Positions 8,625 through 17,662 of a stretch of DNA of 64,000 nt are shown one piece after another. The notes under the pieces were generated by a model that worked only from the letters and a program-made list of their open reading frames with translations, made no database searches and was not told where the DNA came from. The stretch comes from Pseudomonadota bacterium (GTDB lineage Bacteria > Pseudomonadota > Gammaproteobacteria > Halothiobacillales > Halothiobacillaceae): positions 62,001 to 126,000 of the forward strand of contig JAJYYE010000004.1 of NCBI GenBank assembly GCA_021801265.1, written 5' to 3'. A program made the position numbers and the translations under genes. The stretch's first letter is position 1, and each line of letters opens with the position of its first letter.

Positions 8625-11600
8625 TTAAGCGTGACTAAATTCGGATAGCAACTTAACCCTCGGCGGCCAAGCAAGACTAAAATCCTCATGAATTAAAGTT
8701 AAATTTGGGCTATAGGCTGGGTCGGGGATGCCAAGCGAGTGCTGGCTCATGAAGTCCACCTCTTTTGCAAATCGGCCTCCTTTTTCAAGGGTATCATCAT
8801 CATATCCTCGTGTAGCTGATTCATGGTGATATAACTCAGAATATGGTGTCCAAATATTACGAAATCCTGACTTAAGCAGTCGAACGCAAAGGTCTACATC
8901 ATTGAAAGCAATTTTAAGGTCAACCTCATTTAACCCACCAACGGATTCATAAACAGATTTTCTGATAACTAAACAAGCAGCAGTTACCGCAGAAAATGAT
9001 TGAATAAGATTCGCTCGACCAAAATAACCATGTTCCTTTCTAGGCAATTTTTTATGGGCGTGTGCTGCCAGTCCGTTAACACCTAGCAAGACCCCAGCAT
9101 GCTGGATTGTGTCATCTGGGTAAAATAATTTAGCACCAACCGCACCTATCTCAGATCGCAGTGCATGACTAACCATTTCTGACAGCCACTCAGGGCTGAT
9201 AACTTCAATATCATTATTGATTAATCCTATGATTTCACCACGCGCTAATTTAACTGCCGCATTATTCAGCGCAGAGTAGTTGAATGGATTTTCATCTCGC
9301 ATTACTCGAATACTTTTCTCTTTACTAAGAATTTCTAAATAACGTAATGTGTCAGGCTCGTCTGAACCATTATCCACAATAATAATTTCATAATTTGTAT
9401 AAGTGGTTTTTATTAAGATGGATTCTATACACTGCTTAAGTAAGACCAAACCATTTCGGGTAGGGATAATCAGGCTTACCAATGGTAAAACGTCAGGCAA
9501 GGCATATCGCACACGGTAGCCATAAATAATTAGTTCTGCTTTGGCATTTATATTCTGCCGTTTAAAGTGTTCATTAATCGCACGTTCGCCAGCAATCATG
9601 GCATAAGGCTTGGCATCAGACGATGAAGCGGTGCTTTCTGCATGCACACGCCAGTGATATAGTACTCGCGGAATATGGTGTATCTGCACAGGTTTAATAT
9701 GTTCAATACAGCGCAATGCCAAGTCGTAATCTTGCGAACCTTCCATGCCAACTCGAAAACCTCCAACTTTTCTTATTAATTCAGTGTGATATACGCCGAG
9801 ATGAGAAAACATATTATGTGAGTAGAACAAATCTAGGTTCCAATCACATTTGAAATAAGGTGCGGAGCGAACGCCTTGTTCATTAATTTTGTCTTCGTCT
9901 GAATAAATCATACGGGCATCAGGCTTCTTATTAATCACATCAACGACACAGAAAAGTGCATGTTCTGACAATAAATCATCATGATCCAATAAGGCGATCC
10001 ACTCACCTTCCGCAACTTCTAATGCACTGTTTGTTGCATTTGAAATATGCCCATTTTTGGTGCGGAACACCACTTTGATTCGTTTATCCTCTTTTACATA
10101 GCGCTCAAGAATAGGGCGAATTGATTTGTCAGGAGATAAATCATCTGCGATGCAAAGCTCCCAATTAGGATAAATTTGATTGCGAACCGACTCAATCGCT
10201 TCTACAAGCCAGATTGGATTTGGATTGTAGACGGGCATTACAACTGATATTAGCGGCTTGTTCTCAAATTTATCGCTGCTCATTTGCATGGCGGCGCGTA
10301 CTTTATCAGTAATAGTATCAAAATCATTTACCCATTTATGGTAATCATTTCTATCAAGGTTAAAAAGACTATAACCAGGAAGGCGGCCTTCTGCTTTGCC
10401 ATGTTGTAAATAGTGAGAAATAGGATCAATTTTGCTTGCGGCAACATCAGGATATCTCTTCAAATACCAATTGCCATCAAATGCAGGAAAGCGTCCTTCC
10501 TCTTTACCGTGTTTTATAAAATGCTCACGAGGATCCATCCCGCTTTTCTCAACATCTGGATATTGACTCAAATACCATTCACTATCAAAAAAAGGATAGC
10601 GGTGCTCTTTTTTTCCATAAAGCAAATAGTGCTCCAATGGATTAACCCCGCTTGCTGCGACATCCGGATTCTGTTCAAGATACCAATCCGCATCAAATTC
10701 AATGGGGCTTTCCAAGTCAATTAATTCTTGCTCTGGCAGCTTTGGCTCATTTGAGTTTTGAGTTGGTTTAACCATTAATTGTTTTAAATTATTATTTATT
10801 TGGGCTAAATTACCTAGCAGGTTAATGTTGAGTGCATAAATTTTATTGTCTAGTATGCGTAAACTTTGCAATATATTGGCTTCGGGATGGCGAACCCCTG
10901 CTATCTGTAATAACGCACCAAGCAAAGGTGTTTTTAGCAGTTTATGGCGTTTGATGGTCTTGTCTAATCCTGAGACAATCACTGGTCGGGATCTCCCCTC
11001 TGTGCCCAAGCGAAGTTGAGTCAGTATTTCTACCTTACTCACACCCGACCGTACACGCGCCAGGTAATAACGTAATCCCTCTGCATCGGGTGCTCTTCCC
11101 AACAGTGTCTGGTATGCACAATGAACAAACTCTGCATCATGGTAAGATAATAATTCATCAACACTGGAGGCGATGCGGGGATTTTGGCTCGATGACATAT
11201 CAAACATTCCTATTGCTTGTACTGGGTTAACTGGTGCTGAGGAAAGCATGCCTTTCTCGTGTCTAATTGCTTTCGGGGTTTCGCTCTGGACTAATGGCGC
11301 TTCATTCATCGGAATTGGGATGTCGGCAACTGGCTGACTCTGTGGTAGGCCTTGGTGCGCCGACGGCATTGGGTTTACTTGAAGTTTTTCCTCATTCAAT
11401 CCCGGCTTACTCCATAACTGCGCGACATATCGTAGCGGTGCCGTGTAACGCCAAGAAACAGAATCATGTAGCACATGCAGTTGACTCTGAAGTTGATTGA
11501 TGATTTGCGTATACGCTTGTTCAGCTTGCATCCAGTCACGTGTTTTCTGGTCTTGTATATCAAGCCGTGCTTTAAGCTGGGCTTGCAAGGCGTGTTTTTG

Positions 11601-13421
11601 TTCGGTGAACTCATGCCGCACATCGTGGTTTGCTTGATCGTGCGTGTCTTGCATCAAGCGAACTTGCTCGGCAAATGCCTTTTCTCGCTCGGCCAAACCA
11701 CTCAGCGTCATGCGCAACTGCAGACTTGCATCATTGAGTTGGTCGTGTAATTTCTGTTCCCGCTCAGAAAACAACAGGCTAAGTGCATTAACTTGCTCCG
11801 CGTGCACTTGCTCACGCCTTAGAGCATCTGCCAATAAAAGCCGTACTTCGTCGTTGAGTTGTTGAATACGCTCATGGGCAAGCCATTGATGCTCGGCTAA
11901 TTGTGCCTGTAACGCTTCAATTTCTGATTGATATTGCCGTAAACTCTGCGTTTTTTCATTTTCGGCATTTTGCTGCAGCGCATGCAGTTGTTGAGAAAAT
12001 TCCTGCTCGCGAGCACTGTGCGCTGCGTGCAATTGATGCAAAGTCTGATTCAGGTGGTGAATTTGCTCTGCGGTAAGCCATTCATGTTCGGCGTGGCGGC
12101 GCTGGATTTCAACCAGCGCGGATTGGTGCTGTTCTACGAGTTCGGCTTTTTGCGCTTCAGCCAGCTCCGTTTGACTCTCTATTAAGGCCAGGTTTTCATT
12201 GTGTAACACGTCCAAACTATGACTATGGGCCTTCTCCCGTTCCGCATAATCCGTGCGAATCGCGTGCAGTTCTTCATTTAAGGCACTAATCCGCTCCGCT
12301 GAAAGCCATTCATGTTCCAATTTCTGGTGCTGAAAATTTTGAATAAGTGCTTGGTGATCTTGGTTTAATTCACTTATTTGTTGCAAATGAGCCCTCAGAA
12401 TAGATTGGGTTTCATTCAAGTGGTTTATTTCCTGATTCGTCAAATCATGTGTTTTCGACTCCAAACGCTGCTGAACATCCAGAAGTGCAATACTGAGCGT
12501 TTGCTCCCGCTCTCGCAACCTGCTCGCCAAATCCTCGATTTGACTGTCGCGCGCGACTAAAGCGATGTTTGCCATATCAACCCGATGGCGCAAGCCTTCA
12601 AGCTCCTCAATCGGGTGGGATTTAGTTGACCAGGCATTGTCACTTTGATTCGGCTCAGGGGTGTTGCTACCATGCAAACCCAATACTTCGGCAACTACCA
12701 GCGCCTGAGAACCAGCAACAAACCGCCGGCCTAAAATATTATATTTTGGCTTTTCTTTGCGTATAACACATATCGAGTTAATAAACTCGATGGAATGAAT
12801 ATAAGCCAGTGCAACCTCATCAAATTGAGTGCCGTACTGCTGATTGAAAATATCTAAAACTTCAGTGCGTGATTTGCTCACACCCCAATGCTCAAAGTTA
12901 ACTATATCAGCTAATTGTTTAAAAAATGCAATCGACGAATAGGGCTGATACAAGCCACCCTGATAATCTTGCCAATAGCTGCAATGCAAGTCCTCAGCAA
13001 TAAAAATCCCACCTTCATTCAAGCTGGGAAAATATCGCGCAAATGAAGCAACAATATCGCCAGAATGATGCGAGCCATCGTCAATAATAATATCGAATAC
13101 GGGTGATAAGTTATAAATCTGCTGCTGGGCAACATCCGTATTTGCGTTTGCCACTACCAAGGCTATGCGTTCATCATCAAATTGGAGTTGAGCACAATCG
13201 GGGTTAATATCACATCCGACCAATTTTTCGGCTGTATTGAAATATTTAGCCCAAATTTCGAGTGAGCCGCCATTTTGTATGCCAATTTCAAGCAAACTAA
13301 TGGGCTGATCGGCATAAGGGCCAAATAAGCGCTCGTATTCGGTGATATAAATTGTCCATTTATCCGATACTTTACCCGTGTGCTCTGCAAACAAGGTAGC
13401 CAAGGGGTGGTTATGCGCCAT
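8625..13421 (-). CDS. Methyltransferase/coiled-coil/GT2 fusion protein
   Basis: A 1598-aa multidomain protein. In order: a class I SAM methyltransferase-like domain (about 35-220; LLEIGIQNGGSLE, then DIIIDDGSHHSGD); a very long coiled coil (about 270-670) with a recurring HEWLxxExI-LN motif; a DUF4214-like helical segment (about 755-815; AYQTLLGRAPDAEGLRYYL); three tandem 36-residue repeats (about 907-1010; FDxxWYL...PDV...GKxEGR); and two GT2 domains (from about 1058 and about 1314). The GT2 half is paralogous to the downstream 791-aa enzyme. The plan recalls WbdD-type chain terminators, where a coiled coil acts as a length ruler, here fused to transferases. That role is inference. The coding sequence is AT-richer than flanking metabolic genes. 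Confidence 0.85.
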   Translation of the reverse strand: MAHNHPLATLFAEHTGKVSDKWTIYITEYERLFGPYADQPISLLEIGIQNGGSLEIWAKYFNTAEKLVGCDINPDCAQLQFDDERIALVVANANTDVAQQQIYNLSPVFDIIIDDGSHHSGDIVASFARYFPSLNEGGIFIAEDLHCSYWQDYQGGLYQPYSSIAFFKQLADIVNFEHWGVSKSRTEVLDIFNQQYGTQFDEVALAYIHSIEFINSICVIRKEKPKYNILGRRFVAGSQALVVAEVLGLHGSNTPEPNQSDNAWSTKSHPIEELEGLRHRVDMANIALVARDSQIEDLASRLREREQTLSIALLDVQQRLESKTHDLTNQEINHLNETQSILRAHLQQISELNQDHQALIQNFQHQKLEHEWLSAERISALNEELHAIRTDYAEREKAHSHSLDVLHNENLALIESQTELAEAQKAELVEQHQSALVEIQRRHAEHEWLTAEQIHHLNQTLHQLHAAHSAREQEFSQQLHALQQNAENEKTQSLRQYQSEIEALQAQLAEHQWLAHERIQQLNDEVRLLLADALRREQVHAEQVNALSLLFSEREQKLHDQLNDASLQLRMTLSGLAEREKAFAEQVRLMQDTHDQANHDVRHEFTEQKHALQAQLKARLDIQDQKTRDWMQAEQAYTQIINQLQSQLHVLHDSVSWRYTAPLRYVAQLWSKPGLNEEKLQVNPMPSAHQGLPQSQPVADIPIPMNEAPLVQSETPKAIRHEKGMLSSAPVNPVQAIGMFDMSSSQNPRIASSVDELLSYHDAEFVHCAYQTLLGRAPDAEGLRYYLARVRSGVSKVEILTQLRLGTEGRSRPVIVSGLDKTIKRHKLLKTPLLGALLQIAGVRHPEANILQSLRILDNKIYALNINLLGNLAQINNNLKQLMVKPTQNSNEPKLPEQELIDLESPIEFDADWYLEQNPDVAASGVNPLEHYLLYGKKEHRYPFFDSEWYLSQYPDVEKSGMDPREHFIKHGKEEGRFPAFDGNWYLKRYPDVAASKIDPISHYLQHGKAEGRLPGYSLFNLDRNDYHKWVNDFDTITDKVRAAMQMSSDKFENKPLISVVMPVYNPNPIWLVEAIESVRNQIYPNWELCIADDLSPDKSIRPILERYVKEDKRIKVVFRTKNGHISNATNSALEVAEGEWIALLDHDDLLSEHALFCVVDVINKKPDARMIYSDEDKINEQGVRSAPYFKCDWNLDLFYSHNMFSHLGVYHTELIRKVGGFRVGMEGSQDYDLALRCIEHIKPVQIHHIPRVLYHWRVHAESTASSSDAKPYAMIAGERAINEHFKRQNINAKAELIIYGYRVRYALPDVLPLVSLIIPTRNGLVLLKQCIESILIKTTYTNYEIIIVDNGSDEPDTLRYLEILSKEKSIRVMRDENPFNYSALNNAAVKLARGEIIGLINNDIEVISPEWLSEMVSHALRSEIGAVGAKLFYPDDTIQHAGVLLGVNGLAAHAHKKLPRKEHGYFGRANLIQSFSAVTAACLVIRKSVYESVGGLNEVDLKIAFNDVDLCVRLLKSGFRNIWTPYSELYHHESATRGYDDDTLEKGGRFAKEVDFMSQHSLGIPDPAYSPNLTLIHEDFSLAWPPRVKLLSEFSHA

Positions 13422-13472
13422 TTATGCAGCCCTCATCAAATTTAAGCAACCATGAGTGAAAATGGGTGTGCA

Positions 13473-13604
13473 TAGGAGGAGATTTATCCCCAATGCGGTG
13501 TTTAATGCGATGAACGCTGTTTTTCGCCTTGCTGCGGTAGAGAATAAGAAATCGCACTGCGCGTAGTGCTTTGGCCGTGCTGTCGGGGATGAATCCCCTC
13601 CTAC
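13473..13604. repeat. REP-like inverted repeat pair (copy B)
   Basis: The 217-bp gap between kpsT and the fusion glycosyltransferase contains two opposed copies of the repeat. At 13473 the plus strand reads TAGGAGGAGATTTATCCCC. At 13577-13604 the complement reads GTAGGAGGGGATTCATCCCC followed by GACAGCAC. The second copy is the best-preserved palindrome of the family in the window. I see no gene in the rest of the gap. The pair may separate the exporter genes from the glycosyltransferase genes at the mRNA level. Confidence 0.75.
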
Positions 13605-13638
13605 GGTGGTAGAGGTTATGTGGTTCCGACAAGGTGGG

Positions 13639-14298
13639 CTAAAGCGATTCATAAATGGATATTGCCTCATCAACCGTATTGCACACCGTTAAATGACCAT
13701 TCTCTAACACAGCCGCATGGTCGCAGTGCGCCCGAATCAAATCGGTTTGATGCGCCACAATTATCATGGCGCGGTCCGCCCGTTTCTCAAACAATTCAAC
13801 ATTGCATTTTTGGTGAAACCGGTGATCACCCACCGACATGCCTTCATCAATCAAATAACAGTCAAACTCAATCGACATCGAAATGGCAAACGCCAACCGC
13901 GAAGACATCCCCGATGAATAACTTTTTACGGGCTCATTTAAGTAAGGGCCAAGTTCAGCAAAATCCTCTACCAAAGCCAGGGTTTTTTCAAAATCCACAT
14001 TATAAACTCGGGATATTAACCGCGTGTTATCCCGTCCCGTTAAGCTGCCCTGAAAGGTTGCGCCAAAAGCTAACGGCCAGGAGATCGACATATCGTGCCG
14101 AACTCGCCCACTATGCGGCCTATCGGAGCCGCTGATAATACGAATAAGCGTGGATTTACCCGCACCATTTCGGCCTAAAATACCCCATTTTTCACCTTGA
14201 TTAATGGTGAAATTAATATTTTTTAGCACGGGACGCATCGCCTTGCCGTGATGAATGGGGTATGACTTACATACATCAATTAGTTGCAGCATGGGCAT
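13639..14298 (-). CDS. kpsT: Capsule polysaccharide ABC exporter, ATPase
   Basis: ATP-binding subunit of an ABC-2-type polysaccharide exporter. The Walker A GRNGAGKST, the signature YSSGMSSRLAFA and the Walker B DCYLIDE are all intact. I choose the start at 14298 (MPMLQLIDVCK), giving 219 aa, the usual KpsT length. An upstream in-frame ATG at 14340 would add an atypical 14-residue leader overlapping kpsM. It lacks the C-terminal carbohydrate-binding domain of Wzt proteins, so export is not expected to depend on recognition of a capped chain end by this subunit. It is the last gene of the coupled run PKS-AOS-manC-kpsE-kpsM-kpsT. Confidence 0.92.
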   Translation of the reverse strand: MPMLQLIDVCKSYPIHHGKAMRPVLKNINFTINQGEKWGILGRNGAGKSTLIRIISGSDRPHSGRVRHDMSISWPLAFGATFQGSLTGRDNTRLISRVYNVDFEKTLALVEDFAELGPYLNEPVKSYSSGMSSRLAFAISMSIEFDCYLIDEGMSVGDHRFHQKCNVELFEKRADRAMIIVAHQTDLIRAHCDHAAVLENGHLTVCNTVDEAISIYESL

Positions 14299-14311
14299 GC
14301 ACCATAGTGAA

Positions 14312-15106
14312 TCATGCGGCTTGCACTCGCTTAATGGCAACTTGAGTTAGCGCAAAGCCGACAAATGTCATAAAGGTAATCACCACTACTGTATAGTCAA
14401 TATTAAAATAAGTTAACATTCTGGAGCCGTAATAACCATGATGAAAGTACTCAACTGCATTTACCAAGGGGAATAACAGCAAGTAATCCCTAAACGGTTG
14501 CGGCACCATATAAGCTGCCACAAATACGCCTGAAAACGGGAGCATTAAATACAATATAATATGTGATGTGCGCTCAACGGCTTCACTAAGTTCAGATAAT
14601 GCTGCCATTATCATAACAAAAGAAAATGAGAACCATAAAATCAATAAGTACCCCATGACCATGGCGAATAAATCAGCAGGAACTTGGCAAATGCCGAGCG
14701 CAATAAATATAATAAATAAGAATATAAATGCAGCAGTTGCCGTCACGAATTCCAAAATAATACGTGAATAGATAATATCTATCGGCCTAATCGGCTTGTG
14801 GTGCAGCAAGGCGCGGTTAATTTCCAGTGATTTTTGCACCCGATTGGTCCCATTACGCCAAAGCAAGATGGTGGGATAACTCACGGCAAGATACTCTGCA
14901 ACCGAAAGCCCCGCACTCGCGGAATGTAACTGAGAAAATATTGTCATAACACCCACCACAAACATGGCGGGCTCGGCGATAAACCACAGTACCCCGATGC
15001 CTTCGCGGCCATAACGGGTGATCATTTCCCGCAAGATAAGCGCCCAAATCACCCGCCCCTGAATGCGGAGCTGGTACATAAAACTGGGGGCAGGTTTATC
15101 GATCAT
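14312..15106 (-). CDS. kpsM: Capsule polysaccharide ABC exporter, permease
   Basis: Inner-membrane ABC-2 permease of about 264 aa with six hydrophobic segments (for example FVVGVMTIFSQL, FIFLFIIFIALGI, LLILWFSFSFVMIMAAL, VVVITFMTFVGFAL). The early cytoplasmic block ALILREMITRYGREGIGVLW is the conserved ABC-2 coupling segment. The start ATG at 15106 overlaps the end of kpsE out of frame, whereas a longer frame from 15145 would lie entirely inside kpsE. It works with KpsT and KpsE to export the polysaccharide. The coding sequence is noticeably AT-rich compared with the hydrogenase and ATPase regions. Confidence 0.9.
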   Translation of the reverse strand: MIDKPAPSFMYQLRIQGRVIWALILREMITRYGREGIGVLWFIAEPAMFVVGVMTIFSQLHSASAGLSVAEYLAVSYPTILLWRNGTNRVQKSLEINRALLHHKPIRPIDIIYSRIILEFVTATAAFIFLFIIFIALGICQVPADLFAMVMGYLLILWFSFSFVMIMAALSELSEAVERTSHIILYLMLPFSGVFVAAYMVPQPFRDYLLLFPLVNAVEYFHHGYYGSRMLTYFNIDYTVVVITFMTFVGFALTQVAIKRVQAA

Positions 15107-16202
15107 GATGCTCACGCACACCAGCCGCCATGATGGACAGTACACCCCACATAATCAGGCCAAGGAAAAATATCGCGGCAATAATGCGTAAGCGACGCGG
15201 TTCCATCGCTTTATCGGGCAAGCTGGGCTGCGCGATACGCTCTAAAAACAACTGTTGCCGCTGGGCTTCATTGCGCGCCTGTTCGAGTGATATCATCGCG
15301 CTCATTAATGCACGTTCTGCAAATTGGCTATCGAGCAAGAGCCGCTGATATTGAATTGCCTTGTTTGCTAAAGAGTTTTTATTTTTACCTGCCACCTTGG
15401 CCATTTCTTTATCTATTTCTGCCTGAATTAAATCTGCTCGCTGTCTCAGACTCGGTAATTGGGGGTTATCCTTACTGACCGTTTGAATTTGCAAAATTTG
15501 CGCTTTGGTTGCCATGAGTTGATCTTGCAACTTTGCAATTTGCTGGAATGGGATTGCCGTTTGCTGCGTCGGGTCAATGACACCTTCCTTATTTCGATAT
15601 TCTCCCAATGCCAATGCAGCGGCTTTGGCTTTGGTTTCGGCCTTATCCACTTCATTTTGAGCGGATTGCACCATGGCTTCCTGGCCACGCTTATTCATAT
15701 CGTTTACCAACTTCTCACTGAGAGAAAGGAGTAATGCGTTCATTTTTTCTGATTCTGGCGCTGAGTAGGCTTTAGTTTGCAGCGTGATAATTGAAGAAAT
15801 GGGGTCGAGTTGCACATCGAGCATATTCAGGTAATATTTATAAAAAAATTCCATACTTTTGCTCAATCCCAAGCCATCAAACCGGCTAAATACGTCAACC
15901 TTTGGGTTACTAAAGCTGGCTTTGATTCCCAGGTCTTTATTAAGAATATCCATTGCGTCGCGAGATTTTATATAATTCTCCACTGTATACGCATCATCTT
16001 GCGATCGGCCAAAACCCGCACCACTTAATATCACCCCAATTGAAGATGCCGCTTGTTTCTGCGGTGTGCGAATGAGAAAGCTCGACTCTGAAATGTACAC
16101 ATCAGAAGCAATGAAACCATAATAAATCGTGGTCAGTAATGTTGGAATAAAAACGCATACCAGAAATAGTTTATTTTTAAAGATTGAAATTATATTACTC
16201 AA
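15096..16202 (-). CDS. kpsE: Capsule export inner-membrane protein, PCP family
   Basis: Polysaccharide co-polymerase/export protein of 368 aa related to KpsE/CtrB/BexC. There is one membrane segment near the N-terminus (LFLVCVFIPTLLTTIYYG, about 13-30), a periplasmic domain with the family start SDVYISESSFLIRTP, a long helical coiled-coil region (about 170-330), and a second membrane segment near the C-terminus (IIAAIFFLGLIMWGVLSIM). It would link the ABC transporter to an outer-membrane channel. No KpsD/Wza-type channel gene is present in this window. The start overlaps manC by 4 bp and the end overlaps kpsM, so translation is coupled on both sides. Confidence 0.9.
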   Translation of the reverse strand: MSNIISIFKNKLFLVCVFIPTLLTTIYYGFIASDVYISESSFLIRTPQKQAASSIGVILSGAGFGRSQDDAYTVENYIKSRDAMDILNKDLGIKASFSNPKVDVFSRFDGLGLSKSMEFFYKYYLNMLDVQLDPISSIITLQTKAYSAPESEKMNALLLSLSEKLVNDMNKRGQEAMVQSAQNEVDKAETKAKAAALALGEYRNKEGVIDPTQQTAIPFQQIAKLQDQLMATKAQILQIQTVSKDNPQLPSLRQRADLIQAEIDKEMAKVAGKNKNSLANKAIQYQRLLLDSQFAERALMSAMISLEQARNEAQRQQLFLERIAQPSLPDKAMEPRRLRIIAAIFFLGLIMWGVLSIMAAGVREHHDR

Positions 16203-17659
16203 ACTGATTTCTCACTTAGGTTTGGTTTTGGGCTTTTAGATGTTGCTCGACCATAAACATCATCGTACCGAACAATATCATCTTCTTCCAGATACTGCCC
16301 AGTCTGCACTTCAATCAATATCAAATCGATTTCACCTGCATTGGATAGCTTGTGTTTATGCCCTGCGGCTATATAGGTGGATTGGTTGGTAGCTAAAAAC
16401 TCTTCATCTGTACCATTGACTACGGTGGCCGATCCACTCACAACAATCCAGTGCTCACTCCGATGATGGTGCATTTGTAATGACAAACTCGCACCGGGCT
16501 TTACCACGATACGTTTCATTTTAAAGCCTTCACCAACCTCCAGTACGGTGTAAGTTCCCCATGGACGATGTACCGTTTGATGCAGGCGGTGCGCTTCATG
16601 ATCTTTTTTCTTAAGGCGAGCATATATGTGCTTAACCTCTTGAGTACGCTCTTTATGGGCGACAAGTAACGCATCGGCCGTATCTATAATGACAAGGTTA
16701 TCCAATCCGACCGCAGCCACCAACCGATGCTCGCTGTGCACGTAGCATTGTGTGAGTTCGTGTGCACATACCTCCCCCTTAAAGCTATTACCCTGTGCAT
16801 CTTTTTCGCTCATTTGGCTCATGGCGCGCCACGAGCCAATATCACGCCAACCGATTTCACTAGGCACCACAGCCGCATGCTGGGTGTGCTCCATTACAGC
16901 ATAATCAATAGAATTTTCCGGAACCAATGCGAACAGTTCGGCATTCAGTTGACACTGAAACTGCTGTTTAACATGGCTTAATTTGGATTGAGCTAAAGTG
17001 GTTTTAACTGCAATGATGATTTCCGGTGCATAGACCATCATTTCATTAATTAATGTTTGCGCCTTAAAACAAAACATGCCCGAATTCCATAGAAACTGCC
17101 CATTCGAACAATAAACTTCGGCATCGGTTTGATTGGGTTTTTCGATAAAACGAGTCACCGTTTCGCCGTTGTGTTCGATGTAGCCATAACCCGTTTCAGC
17201 TTCTGTTGGCCTAATACCAAAAGTAACGAGCTTGTTTTGCAAGGCTAAGACTTTGGCACGCTCAACAGCTTGGGTAAATGCATCTAAATCTTCAATGAGG
17301 TGATCGGCAGCCAGTACAAGCATGAGCGCTTCAGGTGTTTGCTCTACCAGCATTAAAGCAGCCGATGCAATTGCGGCGGCAGTATTACGACCAAATGGCT
17401 CAAGAATATAGGACACCGGCAAATGCGTTGGATTGACTTCTTTGATTTCATCTTCGGTTTTGAACAATAGCGCTTTGTTTGTAACGATGATAATTGGATC
17501 TGTTTTGGCTATGCGTTGGGCACGTAAAACTGCTTTTTGAAGCAAGCTCTGGCCATCAGCCATTTTGATAAAGGGCTTGGGATGCAGTTCACGCGAGAGG
17601 GGCCACAGTCGCGAACCTGAACCACCAGATAAAATAATGGGAACTAAAACTGGTTGCAT
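16199..17659 (-). CDS. manC: Mannose-1-P guanylyltransferase/mannose-6-P isomerase
   Basis: Bifunctional type II PMI-GMP of 486 aa. The N-terminal nucleotidyltransferase (LSGGSGSRLWPLSRE at about 10-24, then HPKPFIKM, SYILEPFGRNTAAAI, LVLAADHLI) makes GDP-mannose. The C-terminal cupin isomerase (RPWGTYTVLE; GASLSLQMHHHRSEHW; about 365-465) converts fructose-6-P to mannose-6-P. With manB at the far end of the locus this gives a complete GDP-mannose supply. It starts only 3 bp after the AOS stop and overlaps kpsE by 4 bp, so it physically joins the PKS/AOS pair to the capsule export genes. Confidence 0.94.
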   Translation of the reverse strand: MQPVLVPIILSGGSGSRLWPLSRELHPKPFIKMADGQSLLQKAVLRAQRIAKTDPIIIVTNKALLFKTEDEIKEVNPTHLPVSYILEPFGRNTAAAIASAALMLVEQTPEALMLVLAADHLIEDLDAFTQAVERAKVLALQNKLVTFGIRPTEAETGYGYIEHNGETVTRFIEKPNQTDAEVYCSNGQFLWNSGMFCFKAQTLINEMMVYAPEIIIAVKTTLAQSKLSHVKQQFQCQLNAELFALVPENSIDYAVMEHTQHAAVVPSEIGWRDIGSWRAMSQMSEKDAQGNSFKGEVCAHELTQCYVHSEHRLVAAVGLDNLVIIDTADALLVAHKERTQEVKHIYARLKKKDHEAHRLHQTVHRPWGTYTVLEVGEGFKMKRIVVKPGASLSLQMHHHRSEHWIVVSGSATVVNGTDEEFLATNQSTYIAAGHKHKLSNAGEIDLILIEVQTGQYLEEDDIVRYDDVYGRATSKSPKPNLSEKSV

Positions 17660-17662
17660 ACG

